Source: Roseovarius sp.
Lineage (GTDB): Bacteria > Pseudomonadota > Alphaproteobacteria > Rhodobacterales > Rhodobacteraceae
Assembly (NCBI RefSeq): GCF_027019125.1
Contig: NZ_JALUXE010000027.1
Coordinates: forward strand, 62,001 to 126,000
Length of the DNA stretch: 64,000 nucleotides
Reading direction: 5' to 3'
Shown: positions 8,199 to 18,607 of the stretch, one piece after another
Layout: each line of letters opens with the position of its first letter
How positions within the stretch are numbered: the first letter of the stretch is position 1
Notes under the pieces: generated by a model
Database searches by the model: none
Told to the model about the DNA's origin: nothing
Seen by the model: only the letters and a program-made list of their open reading frames with translations
Made by a program: the position numbers and the translations under genes

Positions 8199-10454
8199 AT
8201 GAGCCAGATGCCCAGCAAGATCGAAGTCCTGCAATGGATTTCGGAGAACCCGACCCTCACCGCGAAACGCGATATTGCCAAGGCCTTTGGCATCAAGGGG
8301 GCTGCGCGGATCGACCTCAAGCGCCTGCTCAAGGAACTGGAGGACGAGGGCCATCTGGAAAAGCGTAAAAAGACCTATCGCGATCCCGATCGCCTGCCAC
8401 CGGTGAGCGTCTTGCAAGTGACGGGGCCAGCCTCGGACGGTGAATTGCTGGCGCGCCCGTTGGAGTGGGCGGGCGAGGGGCTGGAGCCTGTGGTGCTGCT
8501 GATCCCGCGCGCCACTGATCCCGCGATGGGGGCAGGCGACCGTATTCTGGCGCGTCTGCAAGAGGTCAAGGGCGAGACCCACCATTACGAGGCGCGACTG
8601 ATCCGTCGCATCGGCACCAATCCACGCAAGGTCTTGGGGATTTTCCGCAAGGGGGCCGAGGGGGGGCGTATCCTGCCCATCGACAAGGGCGACGGCAAGG
8701 AATGGCTGGTGGCGGCGGATGCCACGGGCGGTGCGCATGATGGTGAGCTTGTCGAAGGGGAACAGGCGGGGCCGGTGGGACGCATGGGCCTGCCGCGGGC
8801 GCGGGTGCTCGACCGGCTGGGCGATCCCTCGGCACCCAAGGCCGTGTCGCTGATTGCGATCCATCAGCACGGAATCCCCGATACCTTTCCCGATGCGGTG
8901 ATCGCCGAGGCGGATGCGATGAAACCTGCGGGCCTCAAGGGGCGCGAGGATCTGCGCGACATGCCGCTGATTACCATCGACCCATGGGATGCGCGCGATC
9001 ATGACGATGCGGTCTGGGCCCATGCCGATGACGATCCCAAGAACCCAGGCGGGCATGTGATCTGGGTCGCGATTGCCGATGTGGCGCATTACGTGCGCCC
9101 CGGCACGGCGCTGGACCACGAAGCGCGCAAGCGCGGCAACTCGAGCTATTTTCCCGACCGTGTCGTGCCGATGTTGCCCGACCGGCTGTCGGGCGATCTG
9201 TGTTCGCTGCACGAAGGGGTGCCGCGCGCCTGTATCGCCGTGCGGATGCAGATCACCGAGACTGGCGACAAGATCGGGCATCGGTTTGTGCGCGGTCTCA
9301 TGCGCTCTGCCGCCTCGCTGACCTATCAACAGGTGCAAGCGGCGCAGGATGGCGCGCCAGATGACAAATGCGCGCCACTCATGGAGGAGGTGATCAAGCC
9401 GCTTTATGCTGCCTATGCCGCCCTTGAAGAGGCGCGGCGGCGGCGTCAGCCGCTCGATCTCGACCTGCCCGAGCGCAAGGTTGTGCTGAGCGATGCGGGC
9501 AAGGTTCTGTCGGTGAATTTCACCGAACGACTGGAGGCCCACCGGCTGATCGAGGAGTGTATGGTGCTGGCCAATGTGGCCGCAGCTGAAACGCTGGTCG
9601 CGCGCAAATCGGCGCTCTTGTTTCGGGTGCATGAGGAACCAAGCCCCGAAAAACTCGATGCGCTGCGCGACGTGGCGGCGGCGGCGGGGATGGTGCTGGC
9701 CAAGGGGCAGGTGCTCAAGACCGCGCATCTCAACGCGCTTTTGCATGCCGCGCGCGATACGGATCATTCCGAGGTCATCAACATGTCCACCCTGCGGGCG
9801 ATGACGCAGGCCTATTATGCGCCGCAGAATTTCGGGCATTTCGGATTGGCCCTGCAGGCCTATGCGCATTTCACCTCGCCCATTCGGCGCTATTCCGATC
9901 TGGTGGTCCACCGGGCACTGATTTCGGCGCATGGCTGGGGCAAAGATGGCCTCAGCCACGAAGAAGAAGCGCAGCTTGAGGCCACAGCGCAGCATATCTC
10001 CGACACCGAGCGCCGGTCGATGATGGCCGAGCGTGACACCAATGACCGCTATCTGGCGGCGTTTCTGTCGGAACGTCTGGGCGAGGAATTCACCGGACGG
10101 ATCAGCGGCATCGCCAAGTTTGGCGTCTTTGTGAAACTGGACGAGACCGGGGCGGATGGCCTGATCCCTGTGCGCTCATTGGGGCGCGAGTATTTTCATT
10201 TCGACCGTGAAGCAGGGACACTGATGGGGTCTGACACCGGTCTTTTGATCGGGTTGGGGCAGCGCGTCACGGTCAAGCTGGCCGAGGCCGCGCCGGTGAC
10301 AGGGGGCATCGCGCTGGAACTCGTGAGCCTTGATGGCGAGACTTTGCCCAAAGGTCCACGCGCCACCCGCGGCAAACCACCCAAACGCAAACTGGGCAGC
10401 GCCAAGCGCAAAGCGGCGGTTGAACGCCGCAAGGCGGAACGTAAGCGGCGGTAA
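8199..10454 (+). CDS. rnr: Ribonuclease R
   Basis: Processive 3'-5' exoribonuclease that degrades structured RNA, including rRNA and mRNA decay intermediates. 751 residues in the family order: N-terminal helix-turn-helix and cold-shock domains, the RNB catalytic domain (TIDPWDARDHDDAVWA, around residue 265, with the Asp cluster that binds Mg), and a C-terminal S1 domain (EEFTGRISGIAKFGVFVKLDETGADGLIPV). The tail is a Lys/Arg-rich stretch (RKLGSAKRKAAVERRKAERKRR region) as in other RNase R proteins. Divergent from the fliG-like gene and convergent with the pqi operon, ending 8 bases from pqiC. Confidence 0.97.
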   Translation: MSQMPSKIEVLQWISENPTLTAKRDIAKAFGIKGAARIDLKRLLKELEDEGHLEKRKKTYRDPDRLPPVSVLQVTGPASDGELLARPLEWAGEGLEPVVLLIPRATDPAMGAGDRILARLQEVKGETHHYEARLIRRIGTNPRKVLGIFRKGAEGGRILPIDKGDGKEWLVAADATGGAHDGELVEGEQAGPVGRMGLPRARVLDRLGDPSAPKAVSLIAIHQHGIPDTFPDAVIAEADAMKPAGLKGREDLRDMPLITIDPWDARDHDDAVWAHADDDPKNPGGHVIWVAIADVAHYVRPGTALDHEARKRGNSSYFPDRVVPMLPDRLSGDLCSLHEGVPRACIAVRMQITETGDKIGHRFVRGLMRSAASLTYQQVQAAQDGAPDDKCAPLMEEVIKPLYAAYAALEEARRRRQPLDLDLPERKVVLSDAGKVLSVNFTERLEAHRLIEECMVLANVAAAETLVARKSALLFRVHEEPSPEKLDALRDVAAAAGMVLAKGQVLKTAHLNALLHAARDTDHSEVINMSTLRAMTQAYYAPQNFGHFGLALQAYAHFTSPIRRYSDLVVHRALISAHGWGKDGLSHEEEAQLEATAQHISDTERRSMMAERDTNDRYLAAFLSERLGEEFTGRISGIAKFGVFVKLDETGADGLIPVRSLGREYFHFDREAGTLMGSDTGLLIGLGQRVTVKLAEAAPVTGGIALELVSLDGETLPKGPRATRGKPPKRKLGSAKRKAAVERRKAERKRR

Positions 10455-10461
10455 CGCAGGT

Positions 10462-11019
10462 CTATCGCAGCCCGTCGCGGGCGATTGCAACCGCAAGATC
10501 CCGCACCGCCTGGGAGCGCGCGGCTGCGATGGCGGTGGCCCCCGCTTCAAGCGGCACCGGCACGCTCAGATCAAAGAGTTGCGCCCTTGCCCGGCCGGTC
10601 TCGGACGACACGAAATATTGCCCGGCAAGGCGGAATACACCGCTCTCCTGTGCCAGCATGTCTTCGACCCGCACCTCGACCTGCGCCTCGGGAAATCCGC
10701 CAAATGGCCAAGGCTCTGCCGCGATCCTGGCACCCGTGATCTGCGCCAGATGGCGGCTGAGTTCCAGCGTGATGGCGCGGCTTGGGTCATCTGCCCAGAA
10801 GAGGCCCGGTTGGGTGCGCAATACGCCCGCCGCATCCGAGAGATAGATGTCCTCGCCCGCCGCGTAACCCGGCAAGGACACTTCGCGCAGCGCGACCGAC
10901 GCAAAGGCGATCCGCTGCTTGGTCTCGACCGGCGCGCGCGGCACGGTCAGGCGCTGTTCGGGGACCGATGCACAAGCCGCGAGAGCGGCCAACATGAGAA
11001 GGGCGGAAAATCTCTTCAT
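10462..11019 (-). CDS. pqiC: PqiC-type outer-membrane lipoprotein of an MCE transport system
   Basis: 185 residues with a lipoprotein signal peptide ending at a lipobox (LLMLAALAAC; Cys15 or Cys16 region), then an ABC-transport auxiliary domain (IAFASVALREVSLPGYAAGEDIYL...). PqiC anchors the periplasmic PqiB tunnel at the outer membrane in the Pqi lipid transport pathway. It follows pqiB by 5 bases and is last in the operon. The identification rests on operon position plus the PqiC/YmbA-like fold pattern; sequence conservation in this family is low. Confidence 0.85.
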   Translation of the reverse strand: MKRFSALLMLAALAACASVPEQRLTVPRAPVETKQRIAFASVALREVSLPGYAAGEDIYLSDAAGVLRTQPGLFWADDPSRAITLELSRHLAQITGARIAAEPWPFGGFPEAQVEVRVEDMLAQESGVFRLAGQYFVSSETGRARAQLFDLSVPVPLEAGATAIAAARSQAVRDLAVAIARDGLR

Positions 11020-11024
11020 TCTTT

Positions 11025-13118
11025 CTATCGTCCCAACAGCAAGGAATTCGGATTGCGTTCAATCGCGCGGGCCAAGGATGACACGGCGCGGGCGGCACGT
11101 TCAACCTCGCGCATTGCCGCGCGGGCGTCGCGGCCCACGCCGTTGTCCGCAGCATAGCCTGCCAATGTGCCGCGCGCCTGTTCCAGCACCGCTTGGGCCT
11201 CGGCAATGAGGCCTGGCAGATCGCGACCGGCTTCGGCAAAGGTATCCGCCGCGTCGCGGGCCGAGCCGAGGGCCGCCGTGGCATTCTCGACTACGCCACC
11301 TTCGCGCAACTGCGCGAGCACATGACGCAACTCTTCAAGGGTCGTATTGAGCGTGCCGGGCAGCGCCTGCGCCCCCTCTCCCGCGATCAACGCGTCCGCG
11401 CTGCGAATGAGGGCGGTCAGCTCTGCGGCGAGGGCGTCAATCTCGACACTCTCGGCTTTTTGCGCCACGGCATCCAGCCGCGCGACAAGATCGGGTACGC
11501 CGCTGACCGCGTCGCTTACGCCCTGCGAGGCCGCGGAGGCATCGCTGAGCGCGGCACTCAGCTTGCTTGCCAGTGCCTCTTGCGCGATTTGCGCGACCAG
11601 CGTTTCCATTTCGGTCAACACCGCGTCAAGCCGCGCGGGCAGGGCCTGAACCTCTGGTGCACCGATCACGCCGCGTGTCTCATCCAAAAGCGCGTTGACG
11701 CTGCCCGGTATGTCGCGGGTCTCGCTACTCGAGACCAGAGCATTGGCGTTTTGCATGAGCGTGATCGCCTCGGCCATCACCTCTTCGATGGGCAGGGCGT
11801 TGATCCGCTCGAAGACGCCCGTCGCGGTGGCGGACACATCGGCGATCTCGCTTTCGGTGGTAGGCAGGAGCAGGTCGCCGCCCTCTATCGTTTCGATCTC
11901 GGCCGGGGGGGCATCGGGGACATCGACCAGTTCGATCTTGAGCCCGCCCGTCAGAAGCGAGGCCGAGGCGAGGCGCGCGCGCAGCCCCCGCGCGACGCTT
12001 TCGTGCAGATATTCCAATGCCGTGTCGCGCCCTGCGCCCCCCTCCAGCCCCAGCCGTCCGGGGCGTATCGCGAGATCAACCAAGAGCCGCACGCGCCCGT
12101 CGCCAAACCTGTCCTCGTCCACCACGCCGTTGAGAGCGCTCACCTGACCGATGCGCAGCCCGTTCCATTCCACCGGAGCATCGACGGTGAGGCCAGCAAT
12201 ATTGTCCTCGAACACGGCGGACAGCGTCAGGATCTCGCTATCGTCCCCGCGAAAGAGGCTGGCGCGGGCAGCGGATTCCTCGGGGTAGACCGTGTAGTCG
12301 TCCCCGGCGCGCGCGGCGGTGCCACCTGAAATCATCGTCTCGAACGTCACGCCACCCGACACAAGGGCTGCCACGGACGAAAAGTCGAGTTGCGCGCCAG
12401 CGGGCCCCAGAGAAAAGGAAAAGCCGGACGTGTCCCAAAACCGCGTGGCGCTGTTGATCAGCCGATCATGCGGGGCAAAGATCAGCGCCTCCGCTTCTGC
12501 CGAGGCCCCATCGGCAGTGATCCGCGGCCGCCCGATGCGCCCCACCTCGATACCGCGATAGACCACCGGCGCGCCCTCGACCAGCGAGGCACGTCCCTGC
12601 GCGCGCAGCATGAGGCGCAGACCGTCTTGTCCCACACGTTCCAGCGGCGCATCTGGCAGGCCGGTGATCTGCGTGACCGCGGCACCGGGGCTATTATCCC
12701 ACAGACCCTCGATATACACGCCCGACAGCACCGTCCCGAGACCCGTCACCCCCCGCGCCGTGACTTGGGGGCGCACGACCCAGAATTGGGCATCCCCGTC
12801 GATATAGGGGGCTACCTCTTGATCCACGCGCACCTTGACCAGCACGCGGTCCAGCCCGGGCGCAAAGCTTACATCCTCAACCATCCCGACGGTGACATCG
12901 CGATAGCGCAATTCGGTCGTTCCCGCGCGCACGCCGGACGCGTTATCAAAAGCGATCTCGAGAAGTGGCCCACGTTCGGAATAGGCCTGCCATGCAACAC
13001 CCAACACGACAAGCAGAGCCGCCAAGGGCACAAGCCAGATCACCGAGATGCGGTCGATCAGGTTGCGCCCTGCTGGGGTGACGGGGGGCTCTGGCGGCGG
13101 CGTGGCGGTTTGGGTCAC
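11025..13118 (-). CDS. pqiB: PqiB-type MCE protein (MlaD-domain intermembrane lipid transport)
   Basis: 697 residues with one N-terminal membrane helix (about 25-45) followed by repeated MCE/MlaD domains. The first starts LLEIAFDNASGVRAGTTELRYRDVTVGMVEDV, the second GLRLMLRAQGRASLVEGAPVVYRGIEVGRIG and the third TLSAVFEDNIAGLTVDAPVEWNGLRIGQV. The C-terminal third is Ala-rich and helical, as in PqiB, where it forms a long tunnel across the periplasm. It overlaps the upstream pqiA gene by ATGA. It likely moves phospholipids between membranes as part of the envelope-integrity system. Confidence 0.93.
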   Translation of the reverse strand: MTQTATPPPEPPVTPAGRNLIDRISVIWLVPLAALLVVLGVAWQAYSERGPLLEIAFDNASGVRAGTTELRYRDVTVGMVEDVSFAPGLDRVLVKVRVDQEVAPYIDGDAQFWVVRPQVTARGVTGLGTVLSGVYIEGLWDNSPGAAVTQITGLPDAPLERVGQDGLRLMLRAQGRASLVEGAPVVYRGIEVGRIGRPRITADGASAEAEALIFAPHDRLINSATRFWDTSGFSFSLGPAGAQLDFSSVAALVSGGVTFETMISGGTAARAGDDYTVYPEESAARASLFRGDDSEILTLSAVFEDNIAGLTVDAPVEWNGLRIGQVSALNGVVDEDRFGDGRVRLLVDLAIRPGRLGLEGGAGRDTALEYLHESVARGLRARLASASLLTGGLKIELVDVPDAPPAEIETIEGGDLLLPTTESEIADVSATATGVFERINALPIEEVMAEAITLMQNANALVSSSETRDIPGSVNALLDETRGVIGAPEVQALPARLDAVLTEMETLVAQIAQEALASKLSAALSDASAASQGVSDAVSGVPDLVARLDAVAQKAESVEIDALAAELTALIRSADALIAGEGAQALPGTLNTTLEELRHVLAQLREGGVVENATAALGSARDAADTFAEAGRDLPGLIAEAQAVLEQARGTLAGYAADNGVGRDARAAMREVERAARAVSSLARAIERNPNSLLLGR

Positions 13119-13741
13119 GGTTGGCGGTCCTCTTGATCGTCAGGCGGGCGGGCGCTGTCCCAGATCATGCGGCTATCAAAACTCTGGGCTGAAAGCATGG
13201 TGAAAATCACCGAAAGGGCGAAAAACAGGCTGGCGCGCCCCGGCGTGATCGTGGCCAAGGCCTGCAATTGCACCAGAGATGACAGAATAGCCACAACGAA
13301 GACGTCGATCATGGACCAGCGGCCGATATATTCCACAATCTCGTAAAGCAGATGTTGCCGCGCCTGTGACAGGCGCGTGCCACGCCAGACGCCAAAGGCA
13401 AGGCCGGCCAACACGAGGAATTTGGCCACCGGGATCACCACACTGGCCACCAGAATGATCAGGGCCACGCCCCAGTTGCCATGCTGCGCCAATGTCACGG
13501 CACCGCCCACGATTGTGTCGGACTGCGTGCTGACCAATGTCCGCGTTTCTAGCATAGGGTAGAGGTTGGCGGGAATGTAACAGCCAAGACCCAACAACCA
13601 CCATGCCCAGACCTTTTGCAGGGCCATGGGATCGCGGGAGTGCAAGATGCTGCCGCAGCGCGGACAAAGGGCCGTGCCGAGCGGGGCAACTCTCATACAA
13701 CGGGTGCAGCCGACCAGGCCCATGTCGCGCGCGGTTCTCAT
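13115..13741 (-). CDS. pqiA: Half-size PqiA-like inner-membrane protein (second)
   Basis: 208 residues beginning MRTARDMGLVGCTRCMRV. The N-terminus has two CxxC pairs (CTRC and CPRC) forming a rubredoxin-like zinc ribbon, followed by about four membrane helices (QKVWAWWLLGLGCYIPANLYPML, NWGVALIILVASVVIPVAKFLVL and others). E. coli PqiA holds two such halves in one chain; here each half is its own gene. ATGA overlaps join it to the first half (stop at 13738) and to pqiB (start 13118). Likely the inner-membrane partner of PqiB. Confidence 0.88.
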   Translation of the reverse strand: MRTARDMGLVGCTRCMRVAPLGTALCPRCGSILHSRDPMALQKVWAWWLLGLGCYIPANLYPMLETRTLVSTQSDTIVGGAVTLAQHGNWGVALIILVASVVIPVAKFLVLAGLAFGVWRGTRLSQARQHLLYEIVEYIGRWSMIDVFVVAILSSLVQLQALATITPGRASLFFALSVIFTMLSAQSFDSRMIWDSARPPDDQEDRQP

Positions 13742-14364
13742 TGATCCAGCGAGGCCCAGATCGAATAGCGGCACATCAGGCTGTCTGTCGCCACGACGAG
13801 CACCACAAGTATCGCGAACATCCACGCGGCCGGACCAAAGGCCACATCGGCCAAATCGCTCAGCTTGACCAAGGCAACCGCGCAGCCGATGGCGAAAATC
13901 TCGGCCATGGACCAAGGCACGAGCGCCTCGGAGAGGCGAAAGGCGGGGCGCGCAAGGGGCGCAGGCGGGCGGTCACGGATGATGGGGGCGAGCACATAGA
14001 TCAACAAAAGCAGGCGCAGCGCCGGGATCACCACGATAAAGAAAAGCACGGCCACCGCCAGCACCGACAGCCCGCCCTCGAACACGAAAGCCGCCTGCAG
14101 GATGGATGCGTCATGATGCATCCCGCCCGCCCCGATGGACAGGAACGGAAAGAGCACCGCCGCCACGATGAGAATGAGCACCGTCAGCGCGAGGGAAATC
14201 AACTGTTTGCCCGCCTTGCGCCGGGGCGCGATCAGCACCGTATGGCAGCGTGCGCAAACTGCGCGTTGCCGCATCGCCACCTCTGGCGCTGTATAAACCA
14301 GATCGCAGGTCGGGCAGCAGATGAGGCCCGCCAGAGCGCCGCTGTCCGCCTCGCAGGCGCTCAC
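13738..14364 (-). CDS. pqiA: Half-size PqiA-like inner-membrane protein (first)
   Basis: 208 residues with an N-terminal zinc ribbon (CCPTCDLVY and CARCHTVL) and about four membrane helices (ISLALTVLILIVAAVLFPFLSIGAGG and others), matching one half of PqiA. The start is GTG at 14364, overlapping the stop of the transglycosylase gene as GTGA, so translation is probably coupled. Its partner half follows with a further ATGA overlap. The YFPFLS-like LFPFLSIG segment is the family signature after the first helix. Confidence 0.87.
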   Translation of the reverse strand: MSACEADSGALAGLICCPTCDLVYTAPEVAMRQRAVCARCHTVLIAPRRKAGKQLISLALTVLILIVAAVLFPFLSIGAGGMHHDASILQAAFVFEGGLSVLAVAVLFFIVVIPALRLLLLIYVLAPIIRDRPPAPLARPAFRLSEALVPWSMAEIFAIGCAVALVKLSDLADVAFGPAAWMFAILVVLVVATDSLMCRYSIWASLDQ

Positions 14365-15695
14365 GAGCGTTTCAGCAGCGCCAGCAGTTCCTGCGACGGC
14401 AGGCCATCTGGCGTCGCCCCCACGGATTGCTGAAAGGCGCGAATTGCGTTGATCGTGTTGGGGCCGATGATGCCGTCGATCTTTTCGATGGCGAAACCCT
14501 TGCGTTGCAGACGGCGCTGCATCTCCATCCTTTCCTCAAAGGACAGGGGGTTATAGCCGCGAGGCCAGGCCCCACGGATTTCAGGCCCTCCGCCGATCCG
14601 GTCCGACAGATGCCCGACGCCAAGCGCATAGGCATCAGAATTGTTGTAGCGCTTGATCACACCGAAGTTGTCAAAGACCATGAAGGCTGGCCCCTGAAGC
14701 CCCGCAGGCAAGAATATCGAGGCATTGCCGTAGTCGCGGACCGCGCGCCCATCCATGCCGACGACGCCTTGCGCCGCCCATTGCGACGGCAGGCGCTTGG
14801 CCTTGGCCGCCCCGGCGCTGAAGCCACGCGGCACTTGCACCTCGACACCCCAGGGCTGACCCTTGGTCCAGCCAAAGCGTTTGAGATAGGCTGCGGTCGA
14901 GGCGAGCGCATCGGTGGGGTTGTCCGACCATATGTCGCGCTTGCCGTCGCCCGTGAAATCCACCGCATAGGCAAGGTAAGAGGTGGGCATGAACTGCGTA
15001 TGTCCCATGGCCCCGGCCCAAGAGCCCTTCATGTTCTCGGGCGTCACATCACCGGATTGCAGGATCTGCAAGGCGGCGATGAGCTGTTTTTCAAAGAATG
15101 CCCCGCGCCGCCCGTCATAGGCCAGCGTTGCCAACGATTGAATCAGCGGCAGATCGCCCAGCCGTTCGCCATAGGTGCTCTCCATGCCCCAGACGGCGGC
15201 AACAACCTCTTTTTCCACGCCGTAATGCGCCTCGATCCGTTCCAGCGCGCGACGTTGCTTGCGCAGCGCCTCTTGCCCGTTCTTGACCCGGACGGGTGAG
15301 ATCGCGCTGTCGAGATAATCCCATATCTCGCGTTTGAACTCCGATTGGTTGCGGTCCTTGGACACGATCTCGGCATTGAAGGTCACGCCGCGAAAGGCGC
15401 GGTCAAACACCTGACCGCTGATCCCCTGCGACAGGGCGCGATTCCGGAAACCGGCAACCCAACTGTCGAAACGGGGATTCGCGTTGACCGGCACGATGGC
15501 GCTCTCTGACACGCCAGGGGGACGGATCTGGGGACGGAGGCTGCGTATCGGCACGTCACTGGCAACAATCACCGCCGCCGTGATGAGACCTGAACCGGGC
15601 CGCATCTGGGGGCGCAACGATTGCTCAACGGCCTGGGCCAACCCTGGGGATGCCCCGATCAGAACGCTCAGTAATCCTAGATATGCTGCTCGCAT
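14361..15695 (-). CDS. Lytic murein transglycosylase (MltB-type) with peptidoglycan-binding domain
   Basis: 444 residues: a signal peptide (MRAAYLGLLSVLIGASPGLAQA), a short linker with two copies of SLRPQxRP (residues 26-33 and 52-59), an SLT_2/MltB catalytic domain (VVAAVWGMESTYGERLG with the catalytic Glu; GAMGHTQFMPTSYLAYAVDFTGDGKRDIW), and a C-terminal PG_binding_1 domain (LQRKGFAIEKIDGIIGPNTINAIRAFQQSVG). It cleaves peptidoglycan glycan strands with formation of 1,6-anhydroMurNAc in the periplasm. Start chosen at the signal peptide. First gene of the operon with two pqiA halves, pqiB and pqiC, linking wall turnover with lipid transport. Confidence 0.94.
   Translation of the reverse strand: MRAAYLGLLSVLIGASPGLAQAVEQSLRPQMRPGSGLITAAVIVASDVPIRSLRPQIRPPGVSESAIVPVNANPRFDSWVAGFRNRALSQGISGQVFDRAFRGVTFNAEIVSKDRNQSEFKREIWDYLDSAISPVRVKNGQEALRKQRRALERIEAHYGVEKEVVAAVWGMESTYGERLGDLPLIQSLATLAYDGRRGAFFEKQLIAALQILQSGDVTPENMKGSWAGAMGHTQFMPTSYLAYAVDFTGDGKRDIWSDNPTDALASTAAYLKRFGWTKGQPWGVEVQVPRGFSAGAAKAKRLPSQWAAQGVVGMDGRAVRDYGNASIFLPAGLQGPAFMVFDNFGVIKRYNNSDAYALGVGHLSDRIGGGPEIRGAWPRGYNPLSFEERMEMQRRLQRKGFAIEKIDGIIGPNTINAIRAFQQSVGATPDGLPSQELLALLKRS
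15519..15620 (-). repeat. Duplicated SLRPQxRP-coding segment in the transglycosylase linker
   Basis: The region just after the signal peptide encodes SLRPQMRP and, 26 residues later, SLRPQIRP. The two units are nearly identical and basic/proline-rich. They may tether the enzyme to the wall or envelope, or be a flexible spacer; function is not known. Confidence 0.6.
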
Positions 15696-15809
15696 GGCCC
15701 GGCCTCTTTGTTGTGTGGCTCTGGTCTCAAGATAGCTCGATTGTTTCCGAATCAAAAGCGATCTCAGGATGTGCGCGCGCCGGATTGCCGATGACCCGGG
15801 TGCGAAACG

Positions 15810-15837
15810 AAAAGGCGCGGCGATGCCTCGCCGCGCC
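15810..15837 (-). terminator. Rho-independent terminator of katG
   Basis: On the minus strand, 26 bases after the katG stop, a perfect 10-bp stem (GGCGCGGCGA pairing with TCGCCGCGCC, 4-base loop) is followed by TTTTCGTTTCG. The T-run is short but correctly placed. Confidence 0.75.
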
Positions 15838-15862
15838 GTTCTATTTTCATCAAGGGAAGCGA

Positions 15863-18037
<2,175 letters not shown>

Positions 18038-18171
18038 CTACCTGGTGCGTTGTCGTTGGTGGGTGGTCTGGATGCGCCGCTGAGAGTGCGACCGATTTCA
18101 TGGGCCACGCGCGTTATCCTCGGGCGGTGTAACAGATGCTTTTAATAATTAATAATTGGATTTGCTAAACG

Positions 18172-18190
18172 TAATCATAATTCAAGATTA
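18172..18190. promoter_or_regulatory. Possible OxyR/LysR-type operator upstream of katG
   Basis: TAATC-N9-GATTA is a perfect inverted repeat with the T-N11-A core typical of LysR-type regulators, about 145 bases upstream of katG. OxyR controls katG in many alphaproteobacteria. The distance is rather long and the region is AT-rich, so chance is possible. It also touches the last codons of the thioesterase gene. Confidence 0.35.
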
Positions 18191-18607
18191 TTGTGTGTGG
18201 TCTCGCCGCAGTCGAAATACGCCAGAACCAGTGGCGATGAGAGTGCCGTCATCATCCCACACCTTGCCTTCAGCGAAATAGGTGGATTTGCCGCCGCCCG
18301 TCCGCCGTGCCTCGGCCATCAGCTTTGTTCCGGTGGCCTGACCCAGATAGCTGACCGTCAGCGACAGGGTGAGCGCCATCTGCTGCCGCGCGGGATCGCC
18401 GGTATAGCACCCTGAAAACCCCATCGCGGTATCGAGCAGCGTGGCGTGAATGCCGCCATGGGGCAAGCCTTGGCGGTTCATCAGGAACGGTTCCAGCGGC
18501 AATTCCAGCCGCGCAAAGTCCTTGGACCAGGCAATCAGGCGATATCCAAGATGGGTTTGCAGCGCCGAGGGCGGTTCGAGCAGGTTCGGGTCGAGGTCTT
18601 GGGTCAT
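18188..18607 (-). CDS. PaaI-family hotdog thioesterase
   Basis: 139 residues of the hotdog fold. The motif GLPHGGIHATLLDTAMGFSG (HGG with following Asp) is the acyl-CoA thioesterase signature of the PaaI group, and TVSYLGQATGTKLMAEARRTGGGKSTYFAEGKVWDDDGTLIATGSGVFR completes the fold. Such enzymes hydrolyse aromatic or short acyl-CoA thioesters. It overlaps the phosphotransferase gene by ATGA and is the last of a three-gene unit beginning with an acyl-CoA ligase, so it may clear CoA esters made by that ligase. Confidence 0.9.
   Translation of the reverse strand: MTQDLDPNLLEPPSALQTHLGYRLIAWSKDFARLELPLEPFLMNRQGLPHGGIHATLLDTAMGFSGCYTGDPARQQMALTLSLTVSYLGQATGTKLMAEARRTGGGKSTYFAEGKVWDDDGTLIATGSGVFRLRRDHTQ

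Noticed and set aside
8130-9995. A 621-codon open frame on the minus strand over rnr
   Set aside because: RNase R is certain on the plus strand; the other frame is a compositional shadow.
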